Below are positions 58,950 through 64,000 of a DNA stretch of 64,000 nucleotides, piece after piece; the first letter of the stretch is position 1, and every line of letters begins with the position of its first letter. The stretch lies in NCBI RefSeq assembly GCF_004210375.1, contig NW_027467782.1, positions 22,113,276 through 22,177,275 of the forward strand, read 5' to 3'. This stretch comes from Tachypleus tridentatus (lineage: Eukaryota > Arthropoda > Merostomata > Xiphosura > Limulidae). Both the position numbers and the translations under genes were made by a program. Below the pieces are notes generated by a model. That model was not told the origin of the DNA, did no database searches, and was given only the letters and a program-made list of their open reading frames with translations.

Positions 58950-60150
58950 AGTGGCTCCGACTGGCTCGATTTTGTTCACAAAGTAGTTCAATATTTAGAG
59001 TTATGGCTGTTACGTGTAAGCGCAGATCATCTTCAGTATTTAGCCTATTTCTAAATTTGTAGTTGTATACAGTGAAAATGTTTGCTCTCAAAGATATGTT
59101 GTTGAAAAATGCGTTAAAATTTTCAAAGCTCTGTTACTTATTTCAATGTTTCCCATGGCCATTTGAATCCAAAATTGTGTAATTTCTTTCTGCTGAAATT
59201 TTGAGTTTAGGGTGTAATGAGTTGAAATTTCGTCCTCCGCTAGTACAGCGGTAAGTCTATGAATTTACAACGCTAAAATCAGGGGTTTGATTCCCCTCGG
59301 TGGGCTCAGCAGATAGCCCGATATGGCTTTACTATAAGAAAAAACATACACACGCAGTTGAAATTTCTAAAAGCTGTTTTTCTCTTTCAAGGACAATCAT
59401 TGGTATTTGAAGAGTCAACAAAGGGATTTTGAATTCACAATAATTTTTTTTTAAATTAGAGGGAAAGTACTCCTCAACAGTTGTACACAAATCAGATACG
59501 TGCTGCAAGACTGAAACTTTTGTATCTTCACTTAAGGAAATTTCATTCATAATTAAAAAAAAAGAGATTTCCAAAGTAATCAATTTCTTCCATAAGTATA
59601 CATTCACCCCAAAGTTTAGCTTACGTTGAAGCACTTTCATTTCACTCTGAACTTTGAAGTACGTTACCCTGGTACCATGCATTGTAACATTCATTTCATT
59701 TAGACAGGCAAATACATCCTAAAGATAAGCCACTTTCTGCACCCAGCATTTGTCTCTTAATTTGTATGCAAGTTCAAAATGGCATTCAGATAAAAAGAAA
59801 TCTATCTCCTCACGCAATTCGTAAAACAGAGCAAGCACTTTGCTCCGACAAAACCATCGGACTTCAGTATGAAACAGCAAATTTTTATACAAACTTCCCA
59901 TATCCTTAAAGACTAAACTGAAAATCCTCACATTGAGCGGTCTTCATTTTATAAACTTAACTATTTTTAGGACATCTCCAATACCTCTTTCAAGTCTTCT
60001 GGCATTCGTTTCGTTTTTCTTTTTTATGTGTGCCACATTTTTTTAATTGGAAGTGTTTGGTTTCTAGATGCCGTTTTAACTTAGTTGGATGCAAAGTACT
60101 GTTACTGAATACTGTTCCATATTCAACACACAACCCATTAGGTCCATCTT
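58950..60150 (-). pseudogene. ZBED5-like hAT transposase pseudogene, interrupted by a SINE
   Basis: Minus-strand homology, in order: a zinc finger (60150-60030) with FSNSTLHPTKLKRHLETKH, where the usual C-x2-C reads CVEY; a large internal deletion; then RPLNVRIFSLVFKDMG, LLFHTEVRWF and SKVLALFYELREEIDFFLSE (to 59720); DVFACLNEMNVTMHGTRV to CEFKIPLLTLQIP; the SINE at 59232-59355; and finally FWIQMA, SNRALKILTHFSTTYL and, in another frame, RNRLNTEDDLRLHVTAI, the hAT dimerisation end. In-frame stops occur near 59944, at 59719-59721 and in TTYL*EQ, and a frameshift follows. The order and spacing match ZBED5/FAM200/SCAND3-type hAT derivatives. Clearly dead. Confidence 0.85.
59232..59355 (+). mobile_element. 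tRNA-derived SINE, family SINE-2, full copy with perfect TSD
   Basis: The 124 bp insertion begins GTCCTCCGCTAGTACAGCGG, has TTTACAACGCTAAAATC in the anticodon arm and GGGGTTTGATTCCCC as B-box stem, then GGTGGGCTCAGCAGATAGCC, and ends AAAAAACATACACACGC. The 12 bp AGTTGAAATTTC occurs on both sides (59220-59231 and 59356-59367). It sits in the hAT pseudogene, so it inserted after that copy or while it was still intact. Confidence 0.95.
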
Positions 60151-61000
60151 CATTACCTGTTCATGTGAAACCATATTGAACAAAACTTTCACCATACTTT
60201 CATTTTTTTCTTGTTTCAGTACTCCATGCATAATCCTGTATTGAAATGCTTGCACGCGACTATAACGCTGATGAATTATTATTAGGCCTAAACCTAGAAA
60301 GATTTTTACCTGTATAAGATTTATTACTGATATTGAGCCACATATCCATTATAAGGGTGACAACTAATCATTAATTATATCTTATATCTTTTGCACTTCA
60401 AACAAAAGTATTTTCACAAACACAAAATAGCTTCTTAATGAAAGCTCGTTCAAGCACTTATGTTTCATCATCATACAATGACATGCTGACCTTGGATCAG
60501 TGCTGCCATAACGAAGTCAGAAATAAAGATTTGTGGAAAAAAGGCTAGACCATAAGAATAATATATTTTTCTGAAGGAAAAGGATAACCTATTATTTTTA
60601 CAATTTTTAACAGACGTTTTTACACCAAGTAACAAATTACTAAGCCAGAACGAAATGAAACAAAACTAAACATGACCTCATGAAGCTTATTGATACCAAG
60701 TTTGTCTAATTAAACAACAATGAATCTAACCTAACCTAATAAATACCAATTATAATTGTCATAAATATAATTATAGTTCATACAAATATACTTTGAAATT
60801 GCATCTAATTGTATCACAATGTTTCAAATTTGGACAAGTTTCAGTTATGACGTCATGTTTCACTTTGTGAAATCTACACTTGACTACGAACAGTGTTTGA
60901 TAACTACGATCAAAAGAAAAGCTGTACTGAGAGTTGAAGAAAGGAGATTAAAGAAGGATTTATCCTTAAACTACAAGATTATCTTCAATGACCAGTGTTT
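60151..61000. other. AT-rich spacer, nothing recognised
   Basis: It may contain the 5' end of the ZBED5-like element. The 84-codon frame starting at 60819 runs into the tandem repeat below and lacks a domain. Confidence 0.4.
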
Positions 61001-61281
61001 CCTCTTTTATTGTACGTGTTTGTTTATGTGTAATACTGCTTTAACTATTATCCTCCTCATGACTACCGAATAGGTTGTGTATTGTTGTGTTTATATGTGA
61101 AATATTCCTTCGACTATTACCCCACGTGGTGACTCTACTGAATAGGTTCTGTTTTGTTGTGTTTATATGTGAAATATTCCTTCGACTATTACCCCACGTG
61201 GTGACTCTACTGAATAGGTTCTGTATTGTTGTGTTTTATATGTGAAATATTCCTTTGACTATTACCCCGCTTGGTGACTAG
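61001..61281. repeat. Tandem repeat, ~72 bp unit, 3 good copies plus one diverged
   Basis: The unit contains GAATAGGTTCTGTWTTGTTG, TGTTTATATGTGAAATATTC and CTTCGACTATTACCCCACGT. The first copy (from 61001) is strongly diverged and the last is cut at GGTGACTAGG. Confidence 0.9.
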
Positions 61282-62579
61282 GTGAGATACACTTTCCAGT
61301 GGTTTTTACCAAATTACCTAAACTTCTTGACAGACAATTAGAAACTGTGTTTTATACCATCCAGTCTTTTTCTTTGTTAGTTTATTTGTTTCTGTGAATA
61401 AATTCTGATGTATTACGTATTTTATCCTTATGTTAAAAGCCATGAAGTCAAAGTCTACTCCATGTAAATATTGCGTGTGAAAAATGAGTGAGAAGACGCT
61501 CTGAATTAGTACTTGACTGTTATCTGAAACAAAATTGCTACGTTAAGTTATAGTTTTGGTCTCACATTTTTTCTAGCAACAACAACAAAACAAGGATCGC
61601 CAAAGCTACTAGAGTCTCCTAAGAGCAAGTGAGATGTGTATGCGGATAAACATGTGGGCAGGAGTTTTTGTGACAGATGACTGTGACTTGTTGGTCATAA
61701 ATGTTTAATAATAAATATACAACGCACGGTCCATTTGTTTTAAAATAGTAGTTATTACAATAGAACCTGCAGTTATTACATTTTAAAAGTCACCACTATA
61801 CACACTTTCTGGCTGAACTCACCATCAATATCTATCTTTGTTTTTTACTAACTTCTTATCACATTTTGTACACATACTTATCAATAGGCCAAATGTGGCC
61901 TAGAACCTTTTACACTCAACCAGATAATATATGGTTCATCAATAATCGATTACATTAATGAGAAGAATTCAGAATAGTTGAGTAACCTGATCTCAGTTCA
62001 CAACAATCGAACTACACGACAAATGACTAATAAACCATTACTTAATCAAACTTGCCATAACTATTGTTTACTTTAACGTTCACACAATGTAAATTAAATA
62101 ACATTTTCAAATTAAACTTAAAACGACACAGTGGTATATATCTAACAAACTGGTACTTTTATAACGTGATCACAACTGAAAATAAGGAGCGTATTGTTTG
62201 GTCGAGTTATAAGTGTAACTTTGCACCTACCAATATGCAGTTCAACACATTAACTGCGCGATCTAAAATAACTAGTACAACAGAAAGAAGGAATATATAT
62301 CTTATTTCACTCAAATTATCTATGGATAATATTGCTGAAAAATGATTATAGGTACAGACACAGGTTATCCAAATGCGATACTTTTTAATTTAATTTGTAT
62401 GTGTGTGTAGTCGTCAGAATTTAAAGAATGTCATAATTAATGCCCTTTTAACAGGGTCATCTAGTAGCTACACCATTGATGTAAATCAAAGAGAAAAAGA
62501 CCCACCACCGAGCTTGTGACATTAACCCAGTTTCACTGAATTAATTTATTACACCTATGCTTTCTACCATCTAACCAGT
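61282..62579. other. AT-rich spacer, nothing recognised
   Basis: No coding or repeat structure is supported. The 93-codon frame at 62064-62345 has no recognisable domain. Confidence 0.4.
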
Positions 62580-62990
62580 TTTCTACCTAGTGATACAATA
62601 TATTTCCTCCAACACACACAGAAATAATTTGTACAAGAAAGACTTTCATGTGGTACCATGTTAAAGGTTTTATAAAAATCTTAAAATCTAAATTCACCAA
62701 ATCCACACCCGTTTCCTCTTTCACATAAGCATTAACCTCTTCAAAGAGTGTCGTAAGATTTGTAAAGCAATATTTTTACCTAGTGGAACAATACTAACTA
62801 TCGAATAACATTTTACACTTCGTAAATCATTTCCCATCAGACTTTCCAAAACGTTTCCCACAACTGACGTTAAGATTAATGAATGGGCTTATAATTACAG
62901 TGACAATGTTTATTCTTTCTCTAGAAAAGAGGAGTTACATTAGGTGACTTTCAATCCTCTGGTTCCTGCCCACTATTCAAGGACTTTGAA
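62580..62990 (-). pseudogene. Non-LTR retrotransposon reverse transcriptase relic
   Basis: Minus-strand pieces in several frames: PEDWKV, then SLILTSVVGNVLESLMGNDL (the YRPISLTS..GK..E..I region), FTNLTTLFEEVNAYVKEE, VDLVNLDF and, in the next frame after a short insertion, KTFNMVPHESLS. This is RT motif A (LDF.KAFD.VPH) of Jockey/CR1-like elements. Many stops and frameshifts show age. Ends are approximate; no tail or target-site duplication was found. Confidence 0.7.
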
Positions 62991-63249
62991 GAAATGGAAG
63001 CCAAGAAACAATATAAATGCATTTACTTATTAACTTAAGAGTTCGTTTGATGATTTGTAAAGTCTTTTCCATCCTTTGAATCTCGATATTTACCCTTACA
63101 AATTTTTATCACAGTAAATAAACTACTAATTGACGTTGAGGTTACTATTTCTAACTATAGTTTTGTATTTACTGTGGGAATTTCTTGAAAATTGAAAGAA
63201 AGTAGAGTGAAAGAGAAATGCAAACAGAAACAAGCCAATGCTATAAGCT
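62991..63249. other. Spacer, possibly LINE-derived
   Basis: It may be upstream sequence of the decayed non-LTR element; nothing definite. Confidence 0.3.
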
Positions 63250-63302
63250 CGTGGTGGGCAGAGCTCTTTGTGTAACTTTGTGGTTAACTACAAACAAACA
63301 TA
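63250..63302 (+). mobile_element. SINE-3 3' fragment
   Basis: TCGTGGTGGGCAGAGC and TGTGTAACTTTGTGGTTAAC followed by TACAAACAAACA are the 3' end of a tRNA-derived SINE. The tRNA-like head is missing. Confidence 0.55.
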
Positions 63303-63590
63303 TTATCAGGCCAATGAGAGATGTAGTAGTAGTCTGGATGCTTTTATTTTTTTTATCATTGCATTTTAAGAACAACGAGTGCTATCGTGAGAATAAGATT
63401 AAATGAGTGAATTGTAATTATTATCGATTTTATTTACGTCACTACCGAACCTGTGAGTCAGTGACCAATATTCATAGGTTCACTATAACACACATTTAAT
63501 ACGTGAAGTGCTACTTTACATTTTTTCAGTCTAAAGATAATTTGCGCTATCAAACATGGTGTATAAGAAGTGTCCCATCGTACTGATATA

Positions 63591-64000
63591 CAGGGTGAGC
63601 CAAAAGTAGGTGGACAGCATTTGGAATAGGTTTATGTATCGGTTATATTAATGCAATTGTATATTATAACTATGTTGCAACTATATTATTTGTGTTATAT
63701 AATTACATTTGTTTTAATTTAATCTGTTTTTTTTTTTTTTAGATTGTTAATAGAACCCATAATGTCAAATACTTTAAATACAGATAAAATAATATGGGTG
63801 TTAAAAGAGTATTGGAAATCTCAAAATACTGAAACCGTAAGGAGAAAGTGGGTTGAAACATTTGATACTCCAGCTCCAAAAAGACAAACCATTTACCGTA
63901 TCCGTGACAAATTCGACGCCACTGGCTCAATCCTTAATGCTGCTAAAACTGTTCGACCCAAAACAGTCTGTACAGAGAATAATAAGCAACGTGTTGCCGA
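63591..64000 (+). mobile_element. Tc1/mariner-type transposon, left end, continues beyond window
   Basis: A TA dinucleotide is followed by CAGGGTGAGCCAAAAGTAGG, which looks like a terminal repeat start, with about 170 bp of leader before the transposase ATG. The right end lies outside the window. Confidence 0.65.
63762..64000 (+). CDS. Mariner-type transposase, N-terminal DNA-binding domain (DUF4817-like), partial
   Basis: ATG at 63762 opens a frame of 79 codons that is still open at the window edge. The product starts MSNTLNTDKIIWVLKEYWKS, continues VRRKWVETFDTPAPKRQTIY and RIRDKFDATGSILNAAKTVR, then PKTVCTENNKQRVA. This is the helix-turn-helix pattern (F...Y......R.F...F....P....I.....KF..TGS......GRP.....EN...V) of the DUF4817-type N-terminus of arthropod mariner-like transposases, which bind the terminal repeats. 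The catalytic domain would follow outside. The frame is uninterrupted over all visible codons, so this may be a young copy. The start is well supported by 170 bp to the terminal repeat and no upstream in-frame extension of the domain. Confidence 0.75.
   Translation, partial: MSNTLNTDKIIWVLKEYWKSQNTETVRRKWVETFDTPAPKRQTIYRIRDKFDATGSILNAAKTVRPKTVCTENNKQRVA

Overview
The window looks like nuclear DNA of an arthropod, most likely a chelicerate. Supporting observations are small phase-symmetric exons with GT-AG splice sites, an AT-rich background dense in tRNA-derived SINEs, a Sidestep-type immunoglobulin exon (a protostome family) and many relics of hAT, P, Tc1/mariner, Penelope-like and non-LTR elements. 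The main SINE family resembles repeats I associate with horseshoe crabs; that is memory, not a search result.

Layout. Bases 1-25822 are one uninterrupted, GC-rich satellite array of about 76 head-to-tail copies of a 336-339 bp monomer. It ends at a run of exactly 500 N (25823-26322), so its linkage to the rest rests on scaffolding. From 26323 to 31500 lies a graveyard of transposons: a KIAA1586-like hAT transposase pseudogene; an internally deleted THAP/P-element-like transposase lying between two head-to-head decayed IS630/Tc1-like fragments; and a rearranged Penelope-like element (PLE). From 31873 to 35849 two plus-strand exons are supported: one Sidestep-like Ig exon and one unrecognised hydrophilic exon. 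From 40604 down to about 37810 on the minus strand is a partial sodium/chloride-dependent neurotransmitter transporter gene (SLC6, GABA-transporter-like), with exons for TM1-TM3 and TM6-TM8; the exons for TM4-5 and TM9-12 were not found. The rest is intergenic or intronic: minisatellites, three SINE families, a 3.2 kb segmental duplication (47057-50221 and 54685-57993) carrying a PLE with a twin-priming-like 5' inversion, a truncated Tc1 element, a ZBED5-like hAT pseudogene split by a SINE with a perfect target-site duplication, a non-LTR reverse transcriptase relic, and the intact start of a mariner-type transposase running off the window end.

How it works together: only the transporter and the Ig-domain gene are likely host genes, and both are incomplete here. 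Nothing resembles an operon or a defence system. The most unusual object is the satellite: homogeneous, GC-rich, with a TATA-like stretch, Pol III-like A/B-box candidates and an internal duplicated segment. The open reading frames that cover it are by-products of its low stop-codon density. No CRISPR array and no genuine tRNA or rRNA gene was seen.
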